From positions 87,446 to 151,445 of the forward strand of contig JAYFPZ010000014.1 of NCBI GenBank assembly GCA_034927445.1: a stretch of DNA of 64,000 nt. Direction: 5' to 3'. This DNA is from PHAA01 sp034927445 (lineage in GTDB: Bacteria; Bacillota; Syntrophomonadia; Syntrophomonadales; Syntrophomonadaceae). Under the pieces are notes generated by a model. That model made no database searches, was not told where the DNA came from, and saw only the letters and a list, made by a program, of their open reading frames with translations. Below, piece by piece: positions 1 to 8,620 of this stretch; position 1 is the first letter of the stretch; each line of letters opens with the position of its first letter. A program made the translations under genes and the position numbers.

Positions 1-1
1 T

Positions 2-892
2 TTAATTATTATCCCCACCTTCAGGTTCCGCTCGGAATACTGGACATTTCAATGGCAGCGCATCGGGATTATTTATTTCTTCTTTTTATGTCTGGCAGTG
101 GCCGTGTCTATTTCCCTGGCAGATCAAAAAATACATGGTGCCATAACTGCATATCTAATCGGGGTCCTGGGATTTGCAGCTATCGTATATATAAAACCGG
201 TAACCAGCCTGTTGCTTTATCTGACCTCTCTGGGTTTGTTTTTTGCGGGGCTGTCGAAGGTTCAAACCAATCCCCAGGTTTTACAAGGACATTACATCAA
301 CAGCGCTTTTATGGTGGCGATTGGGTGGATCGTTTCCGCTGCTGTATACAGCACTAAAGTAAACGATTTCTTGAATAAAAAAGGCCTGGAGTTCTATGCT
401 AATTTTGATTATCTCACCGGCTGCCTCAACCGGCGGGCATTTATCAAGCGGCTGGATGAGGAGATGGCAAGGGCCAAGCGCGAGCAAACCCCTATAGCAA
501 TTGTGCTGGTCGATATCGACCTTTTTAAGCAGGTCAACGATAAATTCGGCCACCAGGCTGGAGATTTGGTTTTGAAACAGCTTATTGAATGCTTTAATTA
601 CTCATCCCGAAAATATGATTTTATCGGACGCTTTGGCGGAGAGGAGTTTATAATCTGTTTACCCAATACCGCTCTCCAGGCTGCATCGGAGGTAGCCGAA
701 CGGTTCCGCCGTGTAATTGAAAACACCCGGGTGATTTTCAACACCAATCAAATTAATATTACGGTAAGCTTGGGGGTAGCCGCCCTGGAACCCGCCCATA
801 ATGAGAATGTGGATAAATTTATCTCCCGGGCGGACACCGCCATGTATCAGGCGAAATTAAAACGCAACAATGTTTGTTTATCCAATCATTAA
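2..892 (+). CDS. Membrane-anchored diguanylate cyclase (GGDEF), 5' end missing
   Basis: The reading frame is open to the left window edge, so the start lies outside; an internal GTG at 98 falls inside a hydrophobic segment and is not a convincing start. About four membrane segments are visible in the first 110 residues, then a GGDEF domain with the active-site variant GGEEF. The sequence RKYD precedes it with the spacing of the allosteric c-di-GMP I-site, so product inhibition is likely. The expected role is synthesis of cyclic di-GMP at the membrane in response to an unknown signal. No sensor domain other than the membrane helices is visible. It heads a signalling region but is separated from the next gene by about 600 bp. 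Confidence 0.9.
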   Translation, partial: LIIIPTFRFRSEYWTFQWQRIGIIYFFFLCLAVAVSISLADQKIHGAITAYLIGVLGFAAIVYIKPVTSLLLYLTSLGLFFAGLSKVQTNPQVLQGHYINSAFMVAIGWIVSAAVYSTKVNDFLNKKGLEFYANFDYLTGCLNRRAFIKRLDEEMARAKREQTPIAIVLVDIDLFKQVNDKFGHQAGDLVLKQLIECFNYSSRKYDFIGRFGGEEFIICLPNTALQAASEVAERFRRVIENTRVIFNTNQINITVSLGVAALEPAHNENVDKFISRADTAMYQAKLKRNNVCLSNH

Positions 893-1507
893 CCGGCAAT
901 TTCTATCACGGAAGGGAAGCGGGTCCCGGCGGTTATCGTACCGAAGTGAAGGGGATTAGCACATATGGATAAGATTGCATAGATTTTAATATAATCTTCG
1001 AAATGGAGTTTTGTTAATGATTTATGCCAGTCGTTTTTTGCGTTTGGAAGCTCCCCCCATGCAGGGGCCGGATGTATAGCCTTAAGGCGGGTTGAAGCCG
1101 GAATTGCTTCTATGAGAGTCCGTTTCCGATAATAACTTTTTAATTTTAAGGTTGTATGGAAATATATATTATTTCGTTTGATTGCCCCGGTAAACCTATA
1201 TTGCCAAGGCCGGCGCGGCCTGAATATAAATTCAAATCGCAGCGGCCCAAACTTAAAAAGCCTTACAGCGAAGACCTTAGACAGAAGACAGACGGATAAA
1301 GTTCAATAAATTACAGCAGTGGAATTACAGCCACTGCTGTTTTTTGCGAATAATTCAGCCATAATTCAGGTATCTGCTGCCTAAAATATTACATATAAAT
1401 GTCGAAATAAATAAAAAACAGTCGATTGTATCTGTTTACATTTATCTGCAATAATAAAAAAGCATTATTCTCTTGGAAGAGATCAGATTAAAAATCAGGT
1501 GAGTTGC
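893..1507. other. Intergenic stretch without a gene
   Basis: I see no credible gene in these 615 bases. The stretch contains several short GC-rich inverted repeats (for example CCCC/GGGG near 1062-1077) and a clear hairpin-plus-T-run at 1313-1345 about 160 bp before the hybrid kinase. The layout, with structured sequence followed by a terminator upstream of a gene, could be an untranslated leader. I could not match it to a known riboswitch class, including the c-di-GMP ones. Confidence 0.5.
1313..1345 (+). terminator. Rho-independent terminator
   Basis: Perfect 10-bp stem ACAGCAGTGG (1313-1322) / CCACTGCTGT (1331-1340) with an 8-nt loop and a run of T to 1345. It could end the diguanylate cyclase transcript 420 bp upstream or act as an attenuator in a leader of the hybrid kinase. 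Confidence 0.8.
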
Positions 1508-3895
1508 GTGAAAGATATTATTAATTCCAATGATTTGGCCCAGCCCTTATTGCAGAAAAGCGAAGCCAAACACAAAGCTATGATCGCTAATATATCGGAT
1601 GTTATTGCTATCGTGGATCAGAATGGCATTATCAAATATAAAAGTCCTAATGTTATGAAACTTTTCGGATGGCCGGTCGAGGAATTGATCGGTTCCTACT
1701 ATCTTGACATAGTACACCCCGATGACCGGGGCTATGTTAAGCGGGAATTTACAGCCCTCTTCAGTCAAGAGCATTCCCAAAAAGAGTTGGAATTCAGATA
1801 CAAATGCAAAGACGGAAGCTTTAAGGTAATCGAGCTTAAAGCCAATGCCCTTATTACCGATTCCAATATAAATGGGGTATTGGTCAATTATCACGATATT
1901 ACCGATAGTATAAATGCCAAAAATGAAATGATCAAAGCTAAAGAGGAAGCAGAAGCGGCTAATATAATTAAAAGCCAATTTATCGCCAATATGAGTCATG
2001 AAATCAGGACCCCGATGAATGGAATAATCGGTTTTCTGGATCTGCTCTCTCAAACCTCTCTGGACAAGCAGCAAACTGAATATATTAAAGAAATGGAATT
2101 GGCTTCCGTCTCGCTTATGAGTCTGATCAATGATTTGCTGGATTATTCCAAGATTGAGGCCAACCGTCTTGAACTTGAGCATATCGAATTCAACCTGAGA
2201 AAAGTAATTGAAGAGGTTGCTTCTCTATTTACCCCGAGGGCTTATGAAAAAGGCATAGAAATCCATGCCATAATCGACAATTCCATACCCGCGGCTTTAA
2301 TAGGAGATCCGGGCAGATTAAAACAGGTAGTGGAAAACCTGGTTAATAACGCCGTAAAGTTTACCAGTAAAGGTAAAATCATTATTTCTGTAAGAGCGGC
2401 TGCCCCAGCCGGTAATACGGTTGAGATACTATTTGAGGTAAACGACACGGGTATCGGCATTTCTGATCATGATAAACCCAGACTCTTTACACCGTTTACC
2501 CAGATGGACGCATCCACCACAAGAAAATACGGCGGTACCGGCCTGGGACTTACCATCTCGCAAAGAATTGTAAATCTAATGTCCGGCGAAATAACGGTTG
2601 AAAGTACCAGAGGGGCAGGTTCGACTTTCAAATTCAGAATAAAATTTGAAAAGGGCCAGGACAGCGGCGAAGGATCGCTGCCCGCTGATATCGGGGGACT
2701 CGGTATACTGGTTGTTGACGATAGCAGTACCAACCGGGAAATAGTGCGTTATTACCTCGAAGGTGCGGGCTTCCGAATTTATGAAGCCGAAAATGGTGAA
2801 AAAGCCTTGGAAATGTTAAGGGATGATGCTTCAAACGGCAAAATTATTAAGATGGCCTTGCTGGATTATATTATGCCCGGGCTGAACGGATTGGAATTGG
2901 CGGCAAGAATCAGAAATGATGCAAGTATTAAAGATACCACCCTTGGTCTGCTCATATCTCTGGCCGCTTCTTTTGACCGGGAAGCCGCAGAGAAGGCGGG
3001 CATTTCAACCTTTATTTCCAAACCGGTTTATAAATACGAGTTATTAGAAAGTATCCTGACGGGCATGGGATTATTAGACCCTATCAAATTTAAAAATCAG
3101 AAACGACATGATGACAAGGCACCCTGCCATAATAAACAGAAAAAATCTATTAGGATTCTTATTGCCGAGGATAATATAACCAACCAGAAAATGGCAGCCG
3201 GTATTCTCAGAAATGCCGAGTATTCATGCGATGTTGCCAGCAATGGGTATGAGGCGGTAAAAGCGCTTGAAAGTAATGTCTATGACCTGGTGCTGATGGA
3301 TTGCCAGATGCCTGAAATGGATGGATATGAAGCAACCAAGCATATAAGGCACAGTGAATCCGGCCAGAAACATACCATAATAATTGCCATGACAGCCAAT
3401 GCGATGAAGAGCGAACGTGATAACTGCATCAAAGCAGGGATGGACGATTACATCAGCAAGCCTTTTAGAACTGGCACTTTGTTGCAAATAATAGAAAAAT
3501 GGGTCAACCAGGGCATTCAAGAGGTTGAGGGAAGTCTAACGGGAGACGAGCCTGCCGACGATAACCGGGTTGATATTCCTCAGATTCTGGATGAATTAGT
3601 GTACAACCAGATGCTGGACCGAGATGTGGTTTATGAAATCTATAATGAGTTTGTCGACAATCTCCCTGAGACTTTGAAGAAAATGTTGTATGCGGTAGAT
3701 GCAGGCGATTTTCCGGCTATCACCGTGCAAGCTCATACTTTTAAAGGCGCAGCTGCCAGCTTGCGTTTAACCCGGCTGGCCCAATATACGGCCGAACTCG
3801 AAAAACATGGCAGGACCGGAGATATAATATTATGCAGAAAGAGCCTGGCGGCTATAACTGAATATTGCCAAATCAATTTAAAAAAGATTAATTAG
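1508..3895 (+). CDS. PAS hybrid sensor histidine kinase (HisKA-HATPase-REC-REC-Hpt)
   Basis: Soluble 795-aa multi-step phosphorelay protein with no membrane segments. Order: PAS (about 20-140), HisKA with His164 in MSHEIRTPMNG, HATPase with the N-box and the DTGIGIS and GGTGLGL boxes (about 265-385), first receiver (Asp453 in LLDYIMP), second receiver (Asp598 in LMDCQMP, Lys in YISKPF), and C-terminal Hpt (His743 in AHTFKGAAASL). A GTG at 1508 is preferred over the in-frame GTG at 1499 because AGGTGAG (1497-1503) sits 4 nt before it. All phosphotransfer residues are present, so it can pass phosphate from kinase to an output regulator. No DNA-binding output is fused. The next gene is a LytTR regulator, but specific pairing is only suggested by position. 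Confidence 0.93.
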   Translation: MKDIINSNDLAQPLLQKSEAKHKAMIANISDVIAIVDQNGIIKYKSPNVMKLFGWPVEELIGSYYLDIVHPDDRGYVKREFTALFSQEHSQKELEFRYKCKDGSFKVIELKANALITDSNINGVLVNYHDITDSINAKNEMIKAKEEAEAANIIKSQFIANMSHEIRTPMNGIIGFLDLLSQTSLDKQQTEYIKEMELASVSLMSLINDLLDYSKIEANRLELEHIEFNLRKVIEEVASLFTPRAYEKGIEIHAIIDNSIPAALIGDPGRLKQVVENLVNNAVKFTSKGKIIISVRAAAPAGNTVEILFEVNDTGIGISDHDKPRLFTPFTQMDASTTRKYGGTGLGLTISQRIVNLMSGEITVESTRGAGSTFKFRIKFEKGQDSGEGSLPADIGGLGILVVDDSSTNREIVRYYLEGAGFRIYEAENGEKALEMLRDDASNGKIIKMALLDYIMPGLNGLELAARIRNDASIKDTTLGLLISLAASFDREAAEKAGISTFISKPVYKYELLESILTGMGLLDPIKFKNQKRHDDKAPCHNKQKKSIRILIAEDNITNQKMAAGILRNAEYSCDVASNGYEAVKALESNVYDLVLMDCQMPEMDGYEATKHIRHSESGQKHTIIIAMTANAMKSERDNCIKAGMDDYISKPFRTGTLLQIIEKWVNQGIQEVEGSLTGDEPADDNRVDIPQILDELVYNQMLDRDVVYEIYNEFVDNLPETLKKMLYAVDAGDFPAITVQAHTFKGAAASLRLTRLAQYTAELEKHGRTGDIILCRKSLAAITEYCQINLKKIN

Positions 3896-3950
3896 CACTT
3901 GGGAGTGTTCGCGGGCATTCCTAATTTACACTAACGGACGATGATAAGAG

Positions 3951-4676
3951 ATGCTTAACTATGTATTAATGGACGATGATATTAAACACAATCTGAATAT
4001 GAAAAAAAGGCTTGATTTTATATTTGCGAAACATGGTATTGAAGCGGCTACCAGGCTGATTGCCACCAAGCCTGCCGATGTTCTCCAATACAGTATGGAA
4101 AATTTAAACGAAGATAACGTCTATTTTCTGGATGTGGATTTTGGCTGTGATATAACCGGCATAGAACTGGCCACAAAGATCAGGAAATATGATGCTAGGT
4201 CATATATCGTTTTTGTGTCTGCTTATCCGGAATTTGTTATGCTCAGCTTGAAAACCAAAATATTTGACTTTTTAATTAAACCGATTTCAATAGGGATATT
4301 GGAAAAATGTATACTTTCCCTCCATAAAGATTTTCAATCGGTTCGAAGCGACGAAAAACAGACCTTGGTTTTGAAATCCGGATTAAAGGTATATCAGCTG
4401 AATATGGAAGACATAATTTTCCTCGAAAAATTTGGGCACTTGTTGGTCGTACATACGTTAAACGGGCAAATATCCGGCACAGATTCCCTGGAGAACATTA
4501 AAAACAAATTGGATAACAATAAGTTTTTCAGATGTCACAAATCATTTATTGTCAATATTAGTCATATCCAGGAAATTGATTTTAAAAACAATCTTATATC
4601 TTTCAGGAACCGGGAGAGCTGCAGTTTCTCCAAGAGGTACAAAAAGGAATTAAAAATAAAATGTATGGCCTTGTAA
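3951..4676 (+). CDS. LytTR-family response regulator (AgrA-like)
   Basis: 241 aa. An N-terminal receiver (1-120) carries the acidic pocket (MDDD), the phospho-acceptor Asp in YFLDVDFG and the Lys in FLIKPI. The C-terminal LytTR DNA-binding domain (about 140-241) has the typical LEKFGHLLVVHT and FFRCHKSFIVNISHI signatures. LytTR proteins bind paired 9-bp sites on one face of the helix. Such a pair lies at 5502-5531, before cheW, which makes the chemosensory operon the likely target. It is followed 61 bp later by a small AgrC-like protein, giving a regulator-first two-component pair. No peptide pheromone gene (agrD-like) was seen nearby. Confidence 0.9.
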   Translation: MLNYVLMDDDIKHNLNMKKRLDFIFAKHGIEAATRLIATKPADVLQYSMENLNEDNVYFLDVDFGCDITGIELATKIRKYDARSYIVFVSAYPEFVMLSLKTKIFDFLIKPISIGILEKCILSLHKDFQSVRSDEKQTLVLKSGLKVYQLNMEDIIFLEKFGHLLVVHTLNGQISGTDSLENIKNKLDNNKFFRCHKSFIVNISHIQEIDFKNNLISFRNRESCSFSKRYKKELKIKCMAL

Positions 4677-4737
4677 GATTGGATTTAGCTGAAGCCTGTT
4701 TCCATATAAGAACCTGCCGGACGCAGGGGGTATAATT

Positions 4738-5418
4738 ATGATTATTTTGTCACTGGCGATATTGTATGTTGGTACTCTTTTAATTAAAGAAAAAAGACGC
4801 TGCAGCGAACTCGAATCACATTTAACCATGGCCGAAAAAGTATTGGAAGATTTTAGAACTATCAGACACCAGTATAATAATATATTTCAAAGCGCGGTAT
4901 TTTATATTGAAAATGAACAATGGGTTTCAGATAAGAATTTCATAACTGAAATCATGGCAAAAACTTCTGAATTAAACCGGAACAACACCGTGCAGCTGGT
5001 TAAAATCAAAAACCGCCAAGTACGGGATTCTGTTTTCCAAATGGGGGAGCTGTGCAGCAAAAATGGGATAGATTTTAATCTTGCGGTTTTGGGGGAAATA
5101 AATCGTATTAATATGCGTAAATCAGCCCTGGGCAGCGTTCTCGAAACTATATTCAATCATGTTTTTAATGAAGTCATAGGGTTTGATAAAAAAGAAATAG
5201 ATATTGAGATCAATTCAGACCGCCAGGGGATTGCAATTATATTTGCCAGTTACATTGATAGTGATGCAGGACTGAAGCGGACGGAGCTTGCAGGCCGAAG
5301 TGCAACCCGAAAAACCGGGACGGCGGCCATAAGAAGGATTATGGCCAGAAATAAAAATGTTATATACAACTCATATATAGATAGTAATTACCACCGGCAG
5401 GAAATCATGATTATGTAA
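4738..5418 (+). CDS. Small AgrC/SpoOB-type sensor kinase with degenerate ATPase domain
   Basis: 226 aa with one N-terminal membrane helix (IILSLAILYVGTLLI), then a coiled dimerisation helix containing IRHQYNNI (His44), the phospho-acceptor motif of the AgrC/CitA-like kinases that partner LytTR regulators. The usual five-to-seven-helix sensor is absent. The rest aligns by shape with a GHKL ATPase, but the N-box (SVLETIFNHVFNEV) lacks the key Asn and the final G-box (TGTAAIRRIM) is poor. It may be a phosphotransferase, a phosphatase or an inactive adaptor of the LytTR regulator rather than a true kinase. The stop at 5418 precedes a likely terminator. Confidence 0.7.
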   Translation: MIILSLAILYVGTLLIKEKRRCSELESHLTMAEKVLEDFRTIRHQYNNIFQSAVFYIENEQWVSDKNFITEIMAKTSELNRNNTVQLVKIKNRQVRDSVFQMGELCSKNGIDFNLAVLGEINRINMRKSALGSVLETIFNHVFNEVIGFDKKEIDIEINSDRQGIAIIFASYIDSDAGLKRTELAGRSATRKTGTAAIRRIMARNKNVIYNSYIDSNYHRQEIMIM

Positions 5419-5453
5419 AAACTAAATAGGTCGGAACGCATACTATGCACCCG

Positions 5454-5490
5454 GGCAGATGTTTTATTTAAACCATCTGCCTAAAATTTT
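5454..5490 (+). terminator. Probable terminator after the AgrC-like gene
   Basis: 8-bp perfect stem GGCAGATG (5454-5461) / CATCTGCC (5474-5481) followed by TAAAATTTT. The T tract is interrupted, so termination may be partial. Confidence 0.55.
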
Positions 5491-5501
5491 GACCTTTTCT
5501 T

Positions 5502-5531
5502 ACCGTTCAGGCTTGATAAATGACCGTTCAG
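5502..5531 (+). promoter_or_regulatory. LytTR operator: two direct 9-bp sites
   Basis: ACCGTTCAG occurs at 5502-5510 and again, identically, at 5523-5531, a 21-bp repeat (two helical turns) with a 12-bp gap. The 9-mer fits the published LytTR half-site pattern (T/A)(A/C)(C/A)GTTN(A/G)(T/G) at every position, and the spacing is that of AgrA/VirR-type sites. The pair ends 10 bp before the -35 box of the cheW promoter. Confidence 0.8.
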
Positions 5532-5541
5532 GTTAAAACCA

Positions 5542-5569
5542 TTGAAATCCAGGTCTGGAATAATAAAAT
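5542..5569 (+). promoter_or_regulatory. Sigma-A-type promoter of the chemosensory operon
   Basis: TTGAAA (5542-5547), 16-bp spacer, TAAAAT (5564-5569). It lies directly downstream of the LytTR site pair and 70 bp before the cheW start. Confidence 0.65.
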
Positions 5570-5639
5570 AACAAAAATGGATTGCATCGTAATTGCGTTG
5601 TTGTAAAGTTGCCTGTTAGTTATGGGAGGTGGTATTTAA

Positions 5640-6104
5640 ATGGAGGCTGCCCAAGGAAAATATCTGACATTTCTGCTTAATCAAGAGGAATATGGTATTC
5701 CTATTCGTGATGTAAAGGAGATTATAGGGATCTTGGATATTACCGGTATTCCTAAAACACCAAAATTCCTGAAAGGGGTTATGAACCTCAGGGGTAAAAT
5801 CATTCCGGTGATAGATCTGCGCCTTAAATTTGGGATGGATGAAAGGGAATATACCCGGAAGACATGCATTATTGTGGTGGAAGTATTGACCCAGAAGGTC
5901 AAAAGACTGATGGGGGTTATTGTAGATACAGTATCAGAGGTTATCGGAATACATGGAGAAGACATTGAGCCAACCTCGGCTGAGGACAATTATTTCGATG
6001 AGGAATTTTTTATGGGATTGGCCAAAGTAAAAGGAAAAGTAATTATTCTGCTGGATGCGGCTAAGATATTGAACCGGCAGGAACTGTCCTTATTAAAGAA
6101 TTAA
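5640..6104 (+). CDS. cheW: Chemotaxis coupling protein CheW
   Basis: 154-aa single-domain CheW fold (KYLTFLLNQEEYGIPIRDVKEII, then VMNLRGKIIPVIDLRLKFGM). CheW links receptors (MCPs) to the kinase CheA at the inner face of the membrane. The start is an ATG with GGGAGG 10 nt upstream (5622-5627). It is the first gene of a five-gene operon, with an MCP 16 bp downstream. No cheA is found in the window, so the partner kinase must be encoded elsewhere or be atypical. Confidence 0.95.
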   Translation: MEAAQGKYLTFLLNQEEYGIPIRDVKEIIGILDITGIPKTPKFLKGVMNLRGKIIPVIDLRLKFGMDEREYTRKTCIIVVEVLTQKVKRLMGVIVDTVSEVIGIHGEDIEPTSAEDNYFDEEFFMGLAKVKGKVIILLDAAKILNRQELSLLKN

Positions 6105-6120
6105 AGAGGAGGAAAAACTA

Positions 6121-7290
6121 ATGTTTAATAACCTGAAACTGGACAACAAGCTGTATGTAAGTTTTGCAGTTATACTGTTATTTACAATTTTCACTGGGGC
6201 TTTTGCTGTTGTAAATCTGCTTAATCTGAGCGGTTCCATGACCGTCCCTGCCGTCATACTGCTTATTCTTTTGGCGGCAGATATCATTCTGGGCATTATA
6301 ATAGCTATTACAGTTAAAAATAGTATAAGCGCATCTTTGTTGGAGTTTACCGAGAAGATCCGTCAAGGCGGCGAACAGATAGTTTCAGCGTCTACCCAGC
6401 TTTCTTCGGCCAGCAGGCAGCTGGCTGAGGCCAACACCGAGCAGGCATCTTCCCTGCAAGAGATCTCTTCTACCATAGAAGAAACCTCTTCAATGATTCA
6501 ACAGAACAGCGAAAATACCAAACAGGCCGACATACTGGCAGGACAGACTAAAAATACGGCCGATATCTGCAACGCTGATATGGAAGAAATGATAGCTTCC
6601 ATGGATGAAATTAAGAAATCAAGCGACCAGATAGCCAGAATCATTAAAACCATTGATGAAATTGCTTTCCAGACCAATATACTTGCATTGAATGCGGCGG
6701 TCGAAGCAGCCCGGGCAGGTGAAGCCGGTATGGGATTTGCTGTCGTGGCAGAAGAAGTGCGCAATCTTGCCCAAAGAAGTGCTCAGGCAGCCAAGGACAC
6801 CGAGACTATGATTGAAAACAATATATCCCTGTCCGGCAAAGGGGTTGAAGTTGCCGCCAAGGTAGCCGATGCGATTGCAGCTATTACCACCCAGACTAAG
6901 AAAGTAAACGAGTTGATGGACGAAATAACAGCGGCCAGCCAGGAACAAGCACAGGGTATGATTCAAATCAACAAGGCGATCACGCAGCTTGACAAAGTAA
7001 CGGAAGAGAATGCGGCCATTGCTGAAGAAAGTGCGGCTTCCTCCGAAGAGCTTAATGCCCAGTCCAAGGCTACTGAGGATATGGTTGATGAACTGTATTT
7101 TTTCATAAACGGCGGCAAGATGAGTTTTGCCCGGTCGGGTGGGTATGCCGCCCCGGCGAAAACCGGCGGGAGCCGTCCCCTGTACAAAGCTGACCAGATT
7201 AATAGAGCCGGGGGCTTGAAGCCCAGAAATATCAGAATGGAACGTCCTGATGAAATAATACCGCTCGAAGAGGCTGACGTTGATTTCTAA
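6121..7290 (+). CDS. Methyl-accepting chemotaxis protein lacking an extracellular sensor
   Basis: 389 aa. Two membrane helices (about 10-35 and 40-65) are joined by only a few residues (LSGSM), so there is almost no periplasmic ligand-binding domain. The start MFNNLKLDNKLYVSF resembles four-helix-bundle receptors whose bundle has been removed. There is no clear HAMP. A long cytoplasmic coiled coil follows, with the conserved hairpin tip around NILALNAAVEAARAGEAG that contacts CheW and CheA. No C-terminal CheR-tethering pentapeptide is visible; the tail is IIPLEEADVDF. It probably senses a membrane or cytoplasmic cue, or works as a scaffold. RBS AGAGGAGG lies at 6104-6111. Confidence 0.9.
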   Translation: MFNNLKLDNKLYVSFAVILLFTIFTGAFAVVNLLNLSGSMTVPAVILLILLAADIILGIIIAITVKNSISASLLEFTEKIRQGGEQIVSASTQLSSASRQLAEANTEQASSLQEISSTIEETSSMIQQNSENTKQADILAGQTKNTADICNADMEEMIASMDEIKKSSDQIARIIKTIDEIAFQTNILALNAAVEAARAGEAGMGFAVVAEEVRNLAQRSAQAAKDTETMIENNISLSGKGVEVAAKVADAIAAITTQTKKVNELMDEITAASQEQAQGMIQINKAITQLDKVTEENAAIAEESAASSEELNAQSKATEDMVDELYFFINGGKMSFARSGGYAAPAKTGGSRPLYKADQINRAGGLKPRNIRMERPDEIIPLEEADVDF

Positions 7291-7305
7291 AGGAGAACAT
7301 CAGTC

Positions 7306-8112
7306 ATGGAAGCTTTATCGGATGCACAGTATCATAGATATAGCCAATTTATTCATAAAAATGTGGGAATAAATCTGGGAGAAACAAGAAAGGAAATACT
7401 TGAAGTCAAGCTCCGTAAATTGATGGCCAGAGCGGGGATAAAATCGTATGAGAATTATTTTGACACTCTGATCAACTCCAAGAACGACCAAGCAATCCTC
7501 AAAGAATTTATCAATGAGATAACAGTGAATAAAACTCAATTCTTCCGGGAAAACACCCACTTTAATTTCATAGAGGGCAATCCCCGGTTGATTATGGAGC
7601 GAAACCCCCGAATTTCACAGAACCAGGAAATAAGAGCATGGTGCGCCGGGTGCTCAACCGGTGAGGAAGCCTATACCCTAGCCATGGTATTGCAGGAAAA
7701 TTTTCCGCTGCAGGATATCAAAATCCTGGCTACGGATATAAATACTGAAGTCTTACAAAAGGCTGTCAAGGGTAAGTACAGTGATTCAATCAAAGAAGAT
7801 ATCACTTGGAATTACCTGTCCAAGTATTTCAAGCAAACGGACTCCGGTTTATACGTATGCAATTCGATTAAAAGGAAAGTTGTGTTCAGGCAGTTTAATC
7901 TAATCCATGAATTTCCATTCAAAAAAGGTTTCGACATGATTTTTTGCAGAAATGTAATGATATATTTTGATACTCCAGTGCAGAAAAAACTGCTGCATAA
8001 GTTCTATAATGTGCTGGTCGCGGGAGGGTTGCTTTTTATTGGCCATGCCGAGGGGCTTGCCAATATGGGTCTTGACTATACGTACATACTGCCGGCCGTA
8101 TACATGAAATAG
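7306..8112 (+). CDS. cheR: Chemoreceptor methyltransferase CheR
   Basis: 268 aa. A short all-helical N-terminal domain is followed by a SAM-binding methyltransferase domain with WCAGCSTGEEAYTLAM and the family signature IFCRNVMIYFD. It methylates glutamates on the MCP cytoplasmic helices and so sets adaptation together with the CheB encoded two genes later. It starts with ATG, AAGGAG upstream, 15 bp after the MCP stop. Confidence 0.95.
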   Translation: MEALSDAQYHRYSQFIHKNVGINLGETRKEILEVKLRKLMARAGIKSYENYFDTLINSKNDQAILKEFINEITVNKTQFFRENTHFNFIEGNPRLIMERNPRISQNQEIRAWCAGCSTGEEAYTLAMVLQENFPLQDIKILATDINTEVLQKAVKGKYSDSIKEDITWNYLSKYFKQTDSGLYVCNSIKRKVVFRQFNLIHEFPFKKGFDMIFCRNVMIYFDTPVQKKLLHKFYNVLVAGGLLFIGHAEGLANMGLDYTYILPAVYMK

Positions 8113-8188
8113 AACCCGATATTAGCGGAAACCCTACCACAGCCGAGAAGATTTAGAACCCAATTAGGTGTTTTTTAGGAGAAGTACT

Positions 8189-8584
8189 ATGAAAATTTTA
8201 ATTGTTGAAGATGACTTTGTCAGCAGACGGCTATTACAAAACATGCTGGAGAAGTATGGGAAGGTGGACAGTGCAGTTAACGGGGTAGAAGCCCTGGAAG
8301 CATTTAAACTGGCGATAGACGGGCAGGCTGCTTATGACTTGATATGTATTGATATTTTAATGCCTGAGATGAACGGGCAAGAACTACTAAAGGCCATAAA
8401 ACATCACGAGGAAGCATTGGGAATATACGGGGGTGATGGGGTGAAGGTTATCATGACGACCTCCATAGGCGACCTGGGGAACATTAAGAGCGCTTTTACG
8501 GAGCAGTGTGATGCCTATATGGTGAAACCGATTGATAGGGAACGATTGGCGGAAAAGCTAAAAGAGCTGAAGTTGGTCGTTTAG
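8189..8584 (+). CDS. CheY-like single-domain response regulator
   Basis: 131 aa, receiver domain only: acidic pair in VEDD, phospho-acceptor Asp in CIDILMPEMNG, Thr in IMTTS, Lys in YMVKPI. The ATG at 8189 is chosen because AGGAGAAG (8177-8184) is placed correctly for it; the in-frame GTG at 8168 has no ribosome site. It lies between cheR and cheB, so it is the natural output of the chemosensory array. A flagellar switch target cannot be inferred because no flagellar gene is in the window. Confidence 0.9.
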   Translation: MKILIVEDDFVSRRLLQNMLEKYGKVDSAVNGVEALEAFKLAIDGQAAYDLICIDILMPEMNGQELLKAIKHHEEALGIYGGDGVKVIMTTSIGDLGNIKSAFTEQCDAYMVKPIDRERLAEKLKELKLVV

Positions 8585-8620
8585 CCGATCCTAATATGTG
8601 GTTAATTAATAAAATCAAGG

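Noticed and set aside
893..1312. c-di-GMP riboswitch before the hybrid kinase
   Set aside because: I looked for the class I and II core strings and did not find them.
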